Shown here piece by piece: positions 15,179 through 25,389 of a stretch of DNA of 64,000 bases. The notes under the pieces were generated by a model. It ran no database searches. It saw only the letters and a list, made by a program, of their open reading frames with translations, and had not been told where the DNA came from. The number at the start of each line of letters is the position of its first letter. The first letter of the stretch is position 1. The position numbers were made by a program, and so were the translations under genes. Origin of the DNA: Cytophagales bacterium (GTDB taxonomy: Bacteria > Bacteroidota > Bacteroidia > Cytophagales > Bernardetiaceae); contig JAAFJX010000003.1 in NCBI GenBank assembly GCA_013299045.1, forward strand, positions 62,001 through 126,000. Direction: 5' to 3'.

Positions 15179-17863
15179 ATGCTTTTCAAGTCCAAATCAA
15201 ACCCCATCAAACCCTACAAGTTCAGAGAACTGAAGATTTATGCTTCAACAGAATGGCTTGCAGACGGACAAAAAGCTTATAGAACTGTTTTTGACTATGC
15301 AGAAGTTTCTTATCTATACGTAGAGCTGTCATTTTATAACAAATTTCTAGACGAAGAAGACTGGAGTGCCAAAGTACAAATTGTGGCCTATCGTATAGAC
15401 CCCAAAACCTCCCGCAAGACGGACAGTATGTGCGAGATTAAAGTGGACTTGAACGCCAGCAAAACAGACCCCTTGTTGTATGTTAGAGAGGGCTGGGGTA
15501 GCCCAGAAAAAAAAGGATTCTGGGGGCCGGGCGAATATATCTGGGAAGCATCTATTGACAGAGAAATATTGGCCACACGCACCTTTCATATTGTTGATTT
15601 TACTTATCCCCTTCGCGATGGGCACGAGTCTATTTTCAGCATTAAAAAAATATTGCTTTATGAAGGTGGCAACAAACCAGCGCCAAAAAACGAGCGCACT
15701 TACCTTAAAACATTCAATAGACTTACTGCCAGATACGTTTGGGTAGAGCTTGAACTAGAAAATGAATCTGTTGATGACTGGACGGCTGAGTTTGCCTTTC
15801 AGTTTTATACGAGCTCAGGGCATCTAAAGGGTAAGACCTCAGAGGTCAAAACATTTTTAGGCAACGATTCTGATAGTGCCATTGTGGTAGAAACAGGCTG
15901 GGGGTCTGAAAACCCCGGTTCATGGCAGATTGGAGACTATACTTTACGCATCACTTGCTTAGATCTACCAATCGCCACGCTTAATTTCAGTGTCGAAGAA
16001 GTAGAAATAAAAGGAGTTATTCCTTATTATGATGCCGATGATGACGAAATTACACAGGGCGTACCTAAAGATGCGGCTAACAATCAAGATGAATCCTTAG
16101 AATCAATTTTTGATAAAATTGACTCTAAAATGGTCGGCATCAAAGCCGTCAAAGACAAGATACACAGCCTAACCAACTACCTTAAATTCATGCAGTTGCG
16201 TAAGGAAAGAAACCTTTACGCAAAGGCCAATTTACATAGCGTACTGCTCGGCAGCCCTGGTACTGGCAAAACGACCATAGCGCGCTTGCTCGCCAAGATA
16301 TACCATCATTTAGGCTTTCTTTCCAGCGGCCATCTTACAGAGGTGAGTCGGGTGGACTTAGTAGCCCAATATATTGGCCAAACCGCCCCAAAAGTAGAAG
16401 AAGTCCTTAACAAGGCCAGAGGAGGGGTACTTTTTATTGACGAAGCCTACTCCTTGGTGCGTGCCGCAGATGACTCTAAAGACTACGGGCATGAAGTCGT
16501 AGAAATGTTCGTCAAGGAAATGTCCGAAGAGAATACAGACCTTGTGATTATTGTGGCGGGTTATGACAAAGAAATGAACTTGTTTTTGAACCATAACCCT
16601 GGCTTTAAGTCCAGATTCGGGCACTTTTTTCATTTTGAGGATTTATTACCGCAAGAGCTTATTGAGGTGGTACAAACTGCTGCACAGCAACAAGATTTAA
16701 TCATTGAAGAGGAAGCACAAAAACTCTTACAAAAAATGATAACCGATGCCTTCCGAAAACGAGACAACTCCTTCGGCAATGCGCGTTACGTCAAGAATTT
16801 ATTAGAAAAAGCGGCCATCAATCAGGGAGTCAGGGTTATCAAGGAAAGAAAGTCTGAAACAGAAGAACTTGACGACAAAACTTTACGCAATATTACGCTC
16901 GCTGATGTAGAAAAAATAGATAGCTTGCAAAAGCGAGCCAAGCCCACTATTCCTATTGATGAAGATTTACTCAAAGAGGCAATCCAAGAGCTACACACCA
17001 TGACAGGGCTACGCGAAGTAAAAACACATATTGCGGACTTAGTTAGCCTGGTGCGTTTTTACAGAGATACTGAAATAAGTGTTTTGCAGCGTTTTTCTTT
17101 ACATACCATTTTTAAAGGAAACCCAGGAACAGGCAAAACCACAGTAGCGCGTATTTTGGCCAAAATTTATAGAGGTTTAGGCATCTTAGAGCGCGGGCAT
17201 TTGGTAGAAACCGACCGACAGGGGCTTGTGGCTGGCTTTGTAGGGCAAACGGCTATTAAAACACGCGAAAAGATAGAGGCCGCCATGGGTGGAGTTTTGT
17301 TTATTGATGAGGCTTATGCACTGGCCTCGGGCCAGAATGAAGGCAATGACTTTGGTAAAGAAGCTGTAGAAGTTTTGCTCAAGCAAATGGAGGAGCATAG
17401 ACACCAGTTGGTGGTGGTGGTAGCTGGCTATACAGACAATATGGATAAGTTTATTGAAATGAACCCTGGTTTAAAGTCCCGTTTTGACCGTAGCATGACG
17501 TTTGAAGACTTTAACATAGAAGAACTTGAGCGTATTGCGCTTGAAATGCTGAAAGCCGAAAATCTTAGCCCTGATGCCGAAGCCTTAGTGTTTCTGCGCG
17601 AACAAATTACTGAACTTTATAACAAACGCGACAAGTATTTTGGCAATGCACGCACTGTTCGGCGTATCATACAAGAAGCTGTACGTAAGCAACATTTACG
17701 TATGGCGCGCATAGATATGCTCCAGCGTACAGCAGACCTACTCAAAACACTTTGCATTGAAGACCTCAGAGCCGTTGATTTTAAAGAGGCTGGTCGTCAG
17801 CGTCGTGGCAAAGTGGGTTTTAGGGTTTCCGACCAGCCCACTCCAAGCCCAAACAATGTTTAA
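15179..17863 (+). CDS. Double AAA+ ATPase (CbbX/SpoVK type) with duplicated N-terminal beta domain
   Basis: An 894-residue protein. Two CbbX/CfxQ-like AAA+ modules are clear. The first has Walker A GSPGTGKTT near residue 358 and Walker B VLFIDEAY near 417. The second has GNPGTGKTT near 647 and VLFIDEAY near 706. Each is followed by the pore/arm motifs and an NARYVKN or NARTVRR sensor-2 block. Ahead lie two similar domains (about 8-140 and 150-285), both with VxLxxxN, a W-A-x pattern and a GWGS...G.W..G.Y motif, which look like tandem Ig-like beta domains; I do not recognise the family. CbbX proteins remodel partner proteins, but no rubisco is here, so the target is unknown. The next gene is an OLD-like ATPase 325 bases on. 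Confidence 0.85.
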   Translation: MLFKSKSNPIKPYKFRELKIYASTEWLADGQKAYRTVFDYAEVSYLYVELSFYNKFLDEEDWSAKVQIVAYRIDPKTSRKTDSMCEIKVDLNASKTDPLLYVREGWGSPEKKGFWGPGEYIWEASIDREILATRTFHIVDFTYPLRDGHESIFSIKKILLYEGGNKPAPKNERTYLKTFNRLTARYVWVELELENESVDDWTAEFAFQFYTSSGHLKGKTSEVKTFLGNDSDSAIVVETGWGSENPGSWQIGDYTLRITCLDLPIATLNFSVEEVEIKGVIPYYDADDDEITQGVPKDAANNQDESLESIFDKIDSKMVGIKAVKDKIHSLTNYLKFMQLRKERNLYAKANLHSVLLGSPGTGKTTIARLLAKIYHHLGFLSSGHLTEVSRVDLVAQYIGQTAPKVEEVLNKARGGVLFIDEAYSLVRAADDSKDYGHEVVEMFVKEMSEENTDLVIIVAGYDKEMNLFLNHNPGFKSRFGHFFHFEDLLPQELIEVVQTAAQQQDLIIEEEAQKLLQKMITDAFRKRDNSFGNARYVKNLLEKAAINQGVRVIKERKSETEELDDKTLRNITLADVEKIDSLQKRAKPTIPIDEDLLKEAIQELHTMTGLREVKTHIADLVSLVRFYRDTEISVLQRFSLHTIFKGNPGTGKTTVARILAKIYRGLGILERGHLVETDRQGLVAGFVGQTAIKTREKIEAAMGGVLFIDEAYALASGQNEGNDFGKEAVEVLLKQMEEHRHQLVVVVAGYTDNMDKFIEMNPGLKSRFDRSMTFEDFNIEELERIALEMLKAENLSPDAEALVFLREQITELYNKRDKYFGNARTVRRIIQEAVRKQHLRMARIDMLQRTADLLKTLCIEDLRAVDFKEAGRQRRGKVGFRVSDQPTPSPNNV

Positions 17864-18020
17864 GGCAGATGCAGCAGCCTTTTGGTGCTCTCTAGCTAAA
17901 GCTTGGCAAAGCGAACTGACACAAACAACTTTGGTTTATACCCTAATGCCTATCCATCAGCAGCGTTTAAAAGCTGTTGGTCTTCTACAAACTAATTTTG
18001 TATGGTTATTTCAAACATAA
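17856..18020 (+). CDS. Candidate small ORF overlapping the AAA+ gene end
   Basis: A 54-codon frame starts at an ATG inside the stop region of the AAA+ gene (overlap of 8 bases) and contains tryptophan and glutamine-rich text with no recognised family. The overlap resembles translational coupling, but nothing else supports it. The rest of the 17864-18188 gap holds a TATATTTG at 18087-18094, a possible -7 promoter element for the following ATPase gene, without a convincing -33 partner. Confidence 0.2.
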   Translation: MFKADAAAFWCSLAKAWQSELTQTTLVYTLMPIHQQRLKAVGLLQTNFVWLFQT

Positions 18021-18188
18021 CTTTGTGCATTGTGAGCTACCAGCAGCAAATTATAAAAAAAAGCTAGTCAAAACGAATTAAAATGCTATATTTGGGCATT
18101 CAATACAATTTTTTTGATACATTGTAGCGTTTATTTGCGCCCAGAGAGTTTCTTATAGCATATCACCACACCGTTGAGCCATTTGGAT

Positions 18189-20516
18189 ATGAGGCTGTTA
18201 GCATTCCGAGTTACAAATTTTAGGTCTGTCAAAGACAGTGGCTGGCTACACACCGACCAGCTAAGTTGCCTTGCGGGCGCAAACGAGTCTGGAAAAACCA
18301 ATTTGTTGATGGCGCTCTGGAAGCTAAAACCGGCCAACGACGAGCCTATTAATCCACTTGCAGACTTTCCGCGCAAATATTTTGCCCAGTACCAAAGCAA
18401 GGGGCAAGAACTTACCTTCATTCGCGCTATTTTCCTCTTATCTTTAGAACTTGCTCAGCAAACAAGCCAAGAACTCGGTTTTCTGCCTGTTTTGTGTACA
18501 CGCATACAGGTAGAGCGCCTTTATAGCGGCCAGTATGTAGTTCGCCTACCCATGCTGCCCCTCAACGACTTACTGGCAGTGGTTATCGAGCATTTGCAGA
18601 TGCAGGAACTAAACCACCCTCAGGGAATTCGCCAGAACGCTGCCAAGCATCTGCTGCCAGTCCTAGAAAAGATTGTTCTAGACGAAGAAAGCACCACCGA
18701 TACTCTTTTTGAGGTTATCTCTACCGAGCTAGATGCCTTTGAATATGCCCTCAATACCGAAGACGAAGCGCTGCTGCGGCATCTAACAGATTTACGCTTT
18801 TTGCTCCAACGTTGCCGCGAGTATGCCGACTGCGACCCTATAGAGGGGAAATTGGCCGAAAAAATGCTAGAGAATATTCCTAGCCTGCTTTTTTATAGCG
18901 ATTATGGCAACTTAGACTCCGAAATATATTTGCCACACGTTGTAGAAAACCTAGAACGAAAAGACCTCAGTTTTAAAGAAAAAGCCAAAGTAAGAACCTT
19001 AAAGGTGCTTTTTGACCTGCTCGGTATGCAGCCACAAGCCATGCTGCCCACCGAAGCCAATGCCCAAAACTTAAAAAAGCACGCCCAAGACAACCGCCAA
19101 AAGGAGGTACTTTTGCAAGCCGCTTCGCAGCAAATCAGCGAAAAGTTCAACGCTTGGTGGAGGCAAAGCCGTTATAAGTTCCGCTTCCAGAACGACGGCT
19201 TTTTGTTCCGAATTTGGGTAAGCGACGAGCTCCGGCAGGAAGAAGTAGAACTAGAAAATCGCAGCCGCGGACTTCAATGGTTTTTTAGTTTCTTTCTGGT
19301 TTTTCTTACAGAAAGTAAAGCGGCTTATAGCAATTGCATTCTGCTACTGGACGAAGCCGGTCTCTCTTTGCACCCACTCGCGCAACGCGACCTTTTGGGA
19401 GTTTTTACGCGCCTATCGGTCAAAAACCAAATTATTTATACGACCCATTCGCCTTTTTTGGTGGATTCTAGCCGTTTGGTGGACGCAGGTACGGTTTATG
19501 TAAACCAAGAAGGGTACACCTCCCTAAACTACGGCTACGGAAACGGCCTCAAACAAGCGCGAAAGTCCATGTATCCGCTTTATTCTGCTCTCAATGCCCA
19601 AATTATGGAAGCCCTTACACCGCGCGTGGAGGTGGTTTTGGTAGAAGGGAGCTTAGAGCAAATTGTGTTGCTGGCTTTTAAAAATGCCCTGATTCGTTAC
19701 GGTCTTTTTAGACCCCTGCGCGACGTTCTTTTTGTGCCTTTTAGCCATTTGCAGAGCCTAGAGCGAATTTGTAGCCTACTTGGGCTGCCTCAAGACGAAG
19801 CCCCTCTTCTCCTGTTGCTTTCCAAACCACAAGAGGCTGATTTGGCCTGGTTACAGAGCAAATACAGAGAGCAATCAGAACGCTTTTATGCCCCCTCTGC
19901 CCCAAATGATTACAACGGCTGGGCTGGGCTTTTTCCTGAAAGTTGGCTCAAAGAAGAACTACAAGCCTTGTTAGAAGCCCAAGAAGTTGAAGCCAAATTT
20001 AAGCCCAAAGACCCTAAAAATAGCCTGACCGAATTTGAACAATTCCAAGCCAAACAAAAAATAGAGTGGCGCTTTAATTGGCAGCTAGCCCTAGTCAATA
20101 AACTTACTAAAAGGCTTGAACAAGAAAATGATGCAGAGATTTTAAACGCCATTTTAACAAACATATTGCCTATTTTCAAAGCCATTCCTCAGTCTGAAGT
20201 GCTGCTTGCTCCTAAGGGCACTGCATCGGCTGGTACAGACTCTTTTGGAACTTTGTTACAAAAAGTAAAATCAAAAATTGCATTTTTTGAAGATGAACTA
20301 GAAGATAACAGCTCAGCAGAAGCTGCCAAGCATCTCAAAGATATGCAAAAGCTCAAAAAGGGCTTAGAAAAGGTGGAAAACAGCGCCCAGATGCAAGAAT
20401 CTGGTGTTTATGAGCGCTTACATAAGTTTCAGAAATTTTTGAAAGGCGAAGGCATTTTGATTGATGAAGACATAGCCCAAGATGCCTTGGAGTTGTCTGA
20501 AAAGCTGATGGCTTAA
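18189..20516 (+). CDS. OLD-family-like ATPase with degenerate Toprim region
   Basis: A 775-residue protein. The N-terminus has an SMC/OLD-type ATPase start, FRVTNFRSVKDSG, and Walker A GANESGKTN. A long helical middle follows, then signature and Walker B text NRSRGLQWFFSFFLVF...LLLDEAGLSLHPLAQ and the H-loop IIYTTHSPFLVD. This matches overcoming-lysogenization-defect nucleases. The usual Toprim domain follows at about residue 480: LVEGSLEQIVLLAF keeps the glutamate, but the later DxD strand reads LLLLLSKPQEADL, so the metal-binding aspartates seem lost. It may therefore act as an ATPase without nuclease activity. The C-terminal 200 residues are helical. The frame opens with TTG at 18174; ATG 18189 (MRLLAFRV) is the natural start. 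Confidence 0.8.
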   Translation: MRLLAFRVTNFRSVKDSGWLHTDQLSCLAGANESGKTNLLMALWKLKPANDEPINPLADFPRKYFAQYQSKGQELTFIRAIFLLSLELAQQTSQELGFLPVLCTRIQVERLYSGQYVVRLPMLPLNDLLAVVIEHLQMQELNHPQGIRQNAAKHLLPVLEKIVLDEESTTDTLFEVISTELDAFEYALNTEDEALLRHLTDLRFLLQRCREYADCDPIEGKLAEKMLENIPSLLFYSDYGNLDSEIYLPHVVENLERKDLSFKEKAKVRTLKVLFDLLGMQPQAMLPTEANAQNLKKHAQDNRQKEVLLQAASQQISEKFNAWWRQSRYKFRFQNDGFLFRIWVSDELRQEEVELENRSRGLQWFFSFFLVFLTESKAAYSNCILLLDEAGLSLHPLAQRDLLGVFTRLSVKNQIIYTTHSPFLVDSSRLVDAGTVYVNQEGYTSLNYGYGNGLKQARKSMYPLYSALNAQIMEALTPRVEVVLVEGSLEQIVLLAFKNALIRYGLFRPLRDVLFVPFSHLQSLERICSLLGLPQDEAPLLLLLSKPQEADLAWLQSKYREQSERFYAPSAPNDYNGWAGLFPESWLKEELQALLEAQEVEAKFKPKDPKNSLTEFEQFQAKQKIEWRFNWQLALVNKLTKRLEQENDAEILNAILTNILPIFKAIPQSEVLLAPKGTASAGTDSFGTLLQKVKSKIAFFEDELEDNSSAEAAKHLKDMQKLKKGLEKVENSAQMQESGVYERLHKFQKFLKGEGILIDEDIAQDALELSEKLMA

Positions 20517-20578
20517 ATGATGCTCCCCCACAAACGCTAACTGCTAGTAATTCAAATGAAACGATTGAATGTAACACC

Positions 20579-21268
20579 ATGAATAAAAGAACTTTCCTCA
20601 AAAAAATGGCATTGGGTGCAGCTACTGTGGCCTTTACACCGTCCGTGAGTTTTAGCGCCGCACACGAACCTGTAGCCTTTGTACTGCCCGCCTTGGACTA
20701 TCCCTACAATGCGCTAGAACCTCATTTTGACTCTGTTACTATGGAAATTCACCATAGCAAGCATCATGCGGCTTACGTCAAAAAACTCAACGAGGCTGTC
20801 CAGAACACAAATTATGTAGGACTTTCATTAGAAAAACTACTCAAAAAGATAAAACCCACCGACTTGGCTATCCGTAACAATGCAGGCGGACACTATAACC
20901 ACAGCCTTTTTTGGCAGTTGCTATCTCCTAAACCTGGTGCTGCACCTGAGAGCCTCCTCAAGGTCATTTCAGAGAACTTCGGAAGCATGGAGGATTTTCA
21001 AGATGCCTTTACGAAAGCGGGCTTGGCGCATTTTGGTTCGGGCTGGGTGTGGCTTGTTCAAGACAAGAAAGCGCTCCGAATCATGACAACTCCTAACCAG
21101 GATAATCCTTTGATGGAAAACATTTTGGAACAAAAAAAAATAAAGCCACTCATTGCCCTAGACGTTTGGGAACACGCCTACTACCTCAAATACCAGAACA
21201 AACGCACCGACTACATCAAGGCTTTTTGGCAGGTGCTTAACTGGGAGGCTGTAGCGAAACAGATGTAG
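20579..21268 (+). CDS. sodB: Iron/manganese superoxide dismutase with export signal
   Basis: A 229-residue enzyme that dismutates superoxide to oxygen and hydrogen peroxide. Metal ligands are visible: the H of EIHHSKHHAAYV, the H of GGHYNHSLFW, and D and H of ALDVWEHAYYLKY. The core GSGWVWLV is also present. The first 30 residues, NKRTFLKKMALGAATVAFTPSVSFSAA, form a signal with a Tat-like KRTFLK motif followed by a mild hydrophobic stretch and an AxA-like site, so the folded, metal-loaded enzyme is probably sent to the periplasm. Choice between iron and manganese cannot be made with confidence, so the symbol is tentative. It follows the OLD-like gene by 62 bases. Confidence 0.93.
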   Translation: MNKRTFLKKMALGAATVAFTPSVSFSAAHEPVAFVLPALDYPYNALEPHFDSVTMEIHHSKHHAAYVKKLNEAVQNTNYVGLSLEKLLKKIKPTDLAIRNNAGGHYNHSLFWQLLSPKPGAAPESLLKVISENFGSMEDFQDAFTKAGLAHFGSGWVWLVQDKKALRIMTTPNQDNPLMENILEQKKIKPLIALDVWEHAYYLKYQNKRTDYIKAFWQVLNWEAVAKQM

Positions 21269-21370
21269 TGTTTAAATTTCCGAGTTAGCAAGACAACAAC
21301 TTCTTGCTGACCATTTCTATTGTTCTATTGCTAAGACTAAGCCTGTATCGTCTGCAATAGCCTCCATCAG

Positions 21371-21520
21371 AGAGTGAGATTTTCTGTGTAACTATGTTTT
21401 GCAAGAGAGTGAATCAGAGAAAAAGGCATTCGCTGGTTTAGATGAAAAAAGACTATTTTTTCATCTAGATTGGCCTTTTGCGAGGCTTGATTTTTTTGCC
21501 AAGGCCCACGACCTCTCGCA
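21371..21520. repeat. Family A repeat, copy A5, internal fragment in reverse orientation
   Basis: On the minus strand this segment reproduces the A1/A2 order: GGCAAAAAAATCAAGCC, the hairpin, the CTGATTCACTCTCTTGCAAAAC word and ACAGAAAATCTCACTCTCTG. The hairpin at 21439-21467 has 12-base arms (TAGATGAAAAAA and TTTTTTCATCTA) around a five-base loop, and could act as a bidirectional terminator in this convergent gap between sodB and the mutase gene. No terminal inverted repeats remain. Confidence 0.65.
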
Positions 21521-21543
21521 GACCTTGGTTCATGATACAAAGG

Positions 21544-24500
21544 CTACATATTTCGGCGATATTGCCCACCTACTTCAAAGAGGGCGCTTGTAATTTGCCC
21601 CAGAGAGCAGTATTTGACGCACTCCATCAATTCACGGAAAATATTTTCGTTGTTCACTGCCGCAAATTGCAGTTGGCGTAAACAAGCATCGCTCTTGGCC
21701 TTATGCCGGTTATGCAGAGCGTTCAGGCTATCAATTTGGTACATTTTTTCCTCTTCGGTGGAGCGAATGACCTCTCGCGGAATAATGGTGGGCGAACCTT
21801 TTGAGGATAGAAAAGTATTTACGCCAATAATTGGGTACTCTCCTGTGTGCTTGAGCGTTTCGTAATAAAGGCTTTCTTCTTGAATTTTAGACCGTTGGTA
21901 CATTCTTTCCATAGCGCCCAGTACGCCTCCGCGTTCCGTAATGCGGTCAAACTCACTCAAAACAGCCTCTTCTACGAGGTCAGTCAGCTCGTCAATGATG
22001 AATGCCCCTTGTAATGGATTTTCATTTTTGGCCAAACCAAGTTCTTTATTGATGATGAGCTGAATAGCCACCGCCCTCCGTACCGACTCTTCGGTAGGCG
22101 TGGTAATGGCCTCATCGTATGCGTTGGTATGCAAAGAGTTACAGTTATCGTAGATGGCATAGAGCGCCTGTAGAGTGGTTCTAATGTCGTTAAAATCAAT
22201 TTCCTGAGCGTGCAGCGAGCGGCCAGAAGTTTGAATGTGGTATTTTAGTTTTTGAGAGCGCTCATTTGCTTTATAAAGATACTTCATAGCTTTAGACCAA
22301 ATTCTGCGCGAAACGCGGCCAATAACAGCGTATTCAGGGTCTATGCCATTTGAAAAGAAAAAGCTCAGATTTGGCGCAAAATCATCAACCTTCATGCCGC
22401 GGCTCAGGTAGTATTCTACAAACGTAAAGGCGTTGGAAAGCGTCAATGCAAGCTGTGTAATAGGATTTGCGCCCGCTTCTGCAATGTGATAGCCGCTAAT
22501 GGATACACTGTAAAAGTTCTGAATTTTCTTTTCAATGAAGTACTCCTGAATGTCGCCCATCAGTTTCAAAGAGAACTCTGCACTCATAATGCAGGTATTT
22601 TGGGCTTGGTCTTCCTTGAGAATATCGGCCTGAACCGTCCCGCGCACGGCAGAGAGCGTTGCGTTGCGGATTTTTTCATAAACCTCTGCTTCCAGCACCA
22701 TGTCGCCGCTTACACCAAGCAGCATCAGCCCGAGGCCATCATTGCCCTCGGGCAGGCCACCATAATAACTTGGTCTTGTTACGCCATAGTCTTCATAAAT
22801 CTTTGCAATTTTGGCTTCTACTTCGGCTTGTAGGTCATTTTCCTTGATGTACTTTTCGCATTGTTGGTCTATGGCTGCATTCATAAAAAAGGCGCAAACG
22901 GCAGCCGCAGGGCCATTTATGGTCATAGAAACCGATGTTTTGGGGTCGGCCAAATCAAAACCAGAATAGAGCTTTTTGGCATCGTCTAGGCAGCAAACGC
23001 TCACACCAGAGTTGCCAATTTTACCGTAAATATCCGGACGCAAATCAGGGTTTTCGCCATAGAGTGTTACGGAATCAAAGGCGGTTGAAAGGCGCGTAGC
23101 AGGCATTCCCTTGCTGAGGTAATGAAAGCGCTTGTTGGTGCGTTCGGGGCCGCCTTCGCCAGCAAACATACGCGTAGGGTCTTCTTCGGTACGTTTGAAA
23201 GGAAAAACGCCAGCCGTAAACGGAAACTCACCAGGGAAATTTTCTTGCAACGACCAGCGCAGAATATCGCCCCAGGAGCGGTAGCGCGGCACGGCTATTT
23301 TCGGAATTGGGTTACGCGACAGCGACTCCGTTGTTGTTTTTACCCTAATCTCTTTGCCACGTACTTTATAAACAAAAAATTCGCTTTGATAATTCTGAAT
23401 TTTACCAGACCACTCCTCTAAAATTTGCTTATTCGCGCCGTCCAGTTTGCGTTCTGTTTGGCCATAGAGCGCTTGGAGTTCTTTTTGTATGCTCTGCCTA
23501 AGCGTTTCGTTTAGGCCAGAACTTTGCTCTAAAGTTTGCATGGTGCGGTGCAGGCTGTAAAGTTCGTCTGCAAGGTCAGCTTGTTCTTTGGCCCAAGCAT
23601 CATAACGACGGTTATTTTCGCTGATTTCGGACAAGTAGCGCACACGGCTAGGTGGAATGATGTACTGTTTTTCGGACATGGCCTTGGTCAGTTCATAAGC
23701 AGATTTGAACTGAACCCCTGCTTTTTCGTTGATTTTGTCAATGATAGCCCTGTATAGTGCATTCGTGCCTGGGTCGTTGAATTGCGAAGCAATAGAGCCA
23801 AAAACAGGCAGGTCGTCGTCTGGTGTGTCCCATAATTGGTGATTGCGCTTGTACTGCTTTTTAACGTCTCGGAGGGCATCTAGTGCCCCTTTTTTGTCAA
23901 ATTTATTGATAGCGATGAGGTCTGCAAAGTCCAGCATATCAATTTTTTCTAGCTGTGTGGCAGCTCCATATTCTGGGGTCATCACATAGAGCGAAGCGTC
24001 TGAGTGGTCAATAATTTCGGTGTCGGACTGCCCAATGCCAGAGGTTTCAAGGATAATTAGGTCAAAATTAGCGGCTTTTAGAATATCAATGGCTGACTGT
24101 ACGTATTTTGAAAGTGCCAAATTAGACTGTCGCGTGGCCAAGGAGCGCATATATACACGAGGGTTGGAAATGGCGTTCATGCGGATACGGTCGCCGAGCA
24201 GTGCGCCGCCTGTTTTGCGTTTAGAGGGGTCTACAGACACTACTGCCAATTTTTTGTCTTTAAAATCAATCAAAAAACGACGAATTAGCTCGTCCACCAT
24301 GCTGGATTTGCCGGCCCCCCCTGTGCCCGTAATGCCCAACACGGGCACTTTACTGGTTGTTTTAAGATGCTCTGTAATCTTGCTGAGCAAAGGCGCGACC
24401 AGTTCCGGAAAATTTTCGGCAGCCGAAATAGCTCTGGCCAGTGTGTAATGCTCTTGGGTTATGAGCTTTTCTATGGTAATGTCGCCAATGCTGTCGCCTG

Positions 24501-24948
24501 TTGGGAAATCGGACTGCTGCAAAAGGTCGTTAATCATGCCCTGTAAGCCCATTCGGCGGCCATCGTCTGGGTGATAAATTTTGGTAATGCCGTAATCATG
24601 AAGTTCTTGAATTTCGGAGGGCAAAATAACGCCGCCGCCGCCGCCAAATATTTTAATGTGCCCGCAGCCCTTTTCTTTGAGCAGGTCGTGCATATACCTA
24701 AAGTACTCGTTATGACCACCTTGATAGGAGGTGATGGCTATGGCCTGCGCGTCTTCTTGTATGGCGCAATCTACAATTTCAAGAACGGAGCGGTTGTGGC
24801 CGAGGTGTATAACTTCCGCGCCCGAAGATTGGATAATGCGGCGCATGATGTTAATGGCGGCATCGTGCCCATCAAAAAGCGCGGCAGCCGTAACAATGCG
24901 CAGTTTGTTTTTGGCTTGGTAGGGTGTAGTAGCTTGTCCGTTGTTCAT
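21544..24948 (-). CDS. icmF: IcmF: fused isobutyryl-CoA mutase with G-protein chaperone
   Basis: This 1134-residue adenosylcobalamin enzyme interconverts isobutyryl-CoA and n-butyryl-CoA (some members also act on pivalyl-CoA), with its own GTPase chaperone built in. Order of domains: B12-binding domain at 12-145 with DGHDAA (H28 is the lower cobalt ligand) and FGGGGG; MeaB-like GTPase with Walker [10 protein letters not shown] (207-215) and a NKFD specificity motif near 355; linker; then the mutase TIM-barrel (about 570-1134) with [30 protein letters not shown]. This order is the reverse of ordinary methylmalonyl-CoA mutase, where the B12 domain is C-terminal, and is diagnostic for IcmF. No B12 riboswitch or partner gene was recognised nearby. 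Confidence 0.95.
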   Translation of the reverse strand: MNNGQATTPYQAKNKLRIVTAAALFDGHDAAINIMRRIIQSSGAEVIHLGHNRSVLEIVDCAIQEDAQAIAITSYQGGHNEYFRYMHDLLKEKGCGHIKIFGGGGGVILPSEIQELHDYGITKIYHPDDGRRMGLQGMINDLLQQSDFPTGDSIGDITIEKLITQEHYTLARAISAAENFPELVAPLLSKITEHLKTTSKVPVLGITGTGGAGKSSMVDELIRRFLIDFKDKKLAVVSVDPSKRKTGGALLGDRIRMNAISNPRVYMRSLATRQSNLALSKYVQSAIDILKAANFDLIILETSGIGQSDTEIIDHSDASLYVMTPEYGAATQLEKIDMLDFADLIAINKFDKKGALDALRDVKKQYKRNHQLWDTPDDDLPVFGSIASQFNDPGTNALYRAIIDKINEKAGVQFKSAYELTKAMSEKQYIIPPSRVRYLSEISENNRRYDAWAKEQADLADELYSLHRTMQTLEQSSGLNETLRQSIQKELQALYGQTERKLDGANKQILEEWSGKIQNYQSEFFVYKVRGKEIRVKTTTESLSRNPIPKIAVPRYRSWGDILRWSLQENFPGEFPFTAGVFPFKRTEEDPTRMFAGEGGPERTNKRFHYLSKGMPATRLSTAFDSVTLYGENPDLRPDIYGKIGNSGVSVCCLDDAKKLYSGFDLADPKTSVSMTINGPAAAVCAFFMNAAIDQQCEKYIKENDLQAEVEAKIAKIYEDYGVTRPSYYGGLPEGNDGLGLMLLGVSGDMVLEAEVYEKIRNATLSAVRGTVQADILKEDQAQNTCIMSAEFSLKLMGDIQEYFIEKKIQNFYSVSISGYHIAEAGANPITQLALTLSNAFTFVEYYLSRGMKVDDFAPNLSFFFSNGIDPEYAVIGRVSRRIWSKAMKYLYKANERSQKLKYHIQTSGRSLHAQEIDFNDIRTTLQALYAIYDNCNSLHTNAYDEAITTPTEESVRRAVAIQLIINKELGLAKNENPLQGAFIIDELTDLVEEAVLSEFDRITERGGVLGAMERMYQRSKIQEESLYYETLKHTGEYPIIGVNTFLSSKGSPTIIPREVIRSTEEEKMYQIDSLNALHNRHKAKSDACLRQLQFAAVNNENIFRELMECVKYCSLGQITSALFEVGGQYRRNM

Positions 24949-25389
24949 TGGGCTAGTAGCTTTTATAAAATTCTTGAAATTATTTGTCCTGCCTCAAAAC
25001 ATTTTCTTAGTTTTAATTTTGTCAGAAACTGATTGGTAGGCTCAAAAACAAATCAAATTTTGTTCTTATCTAAAATGATTATTTGGGCGCAATATAATGA
25101 ATTATTTTTTGTGCGTGTCCATTTAGGCAGTTTAAAAAGGTATTTCTTGTAAAAAGACTCTGATGGGCTAAGAGCGGCTTGCTTACTAGGGCTATGTTGC
25201 TACTCTAACGCCAAAGAGAGGTGCACCGCCTATTCAAAAACTGTATTTGGATACACGAATAGCCCATTTTGTTGAGGACTTTTTTTTCTAGTTACATAAA
25301 TCTAAAAAAAAATAGGGCAAAACAATTTTAGTATCTCCAAAAAAAGATTTACCTTTGAAAAAATGTTAGCATTGATTGTTTTTTAGGTA
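24949..25389. other. Divergent intergenic region without recognised elements
   Basis: This 441-base gap separates the divergent IcmF and TIP30-like genes and must contain promoters for both. It is AT-rich. No complete TTTG-N19-TAnnTTTG promoter, strong hairpin, riboswitch or repeat copy was recognised. Confidence 0.4.

Noticed and set aside
21399-21681. Short frames near the IcmF end
   Set aside because: They cover repeat copy A5 and the antisense of the IcmF C-terminus.
22486-24448. Plus-strand frames across icmF
   Set aside because: They are opposite the clear mutase gene, and their sequences match no family.
24949-25389. Cobalamin riboswitch upstream of icmF
   Set aside because: No B12-box-like GCCACTG or the expected folded leader could be seen.
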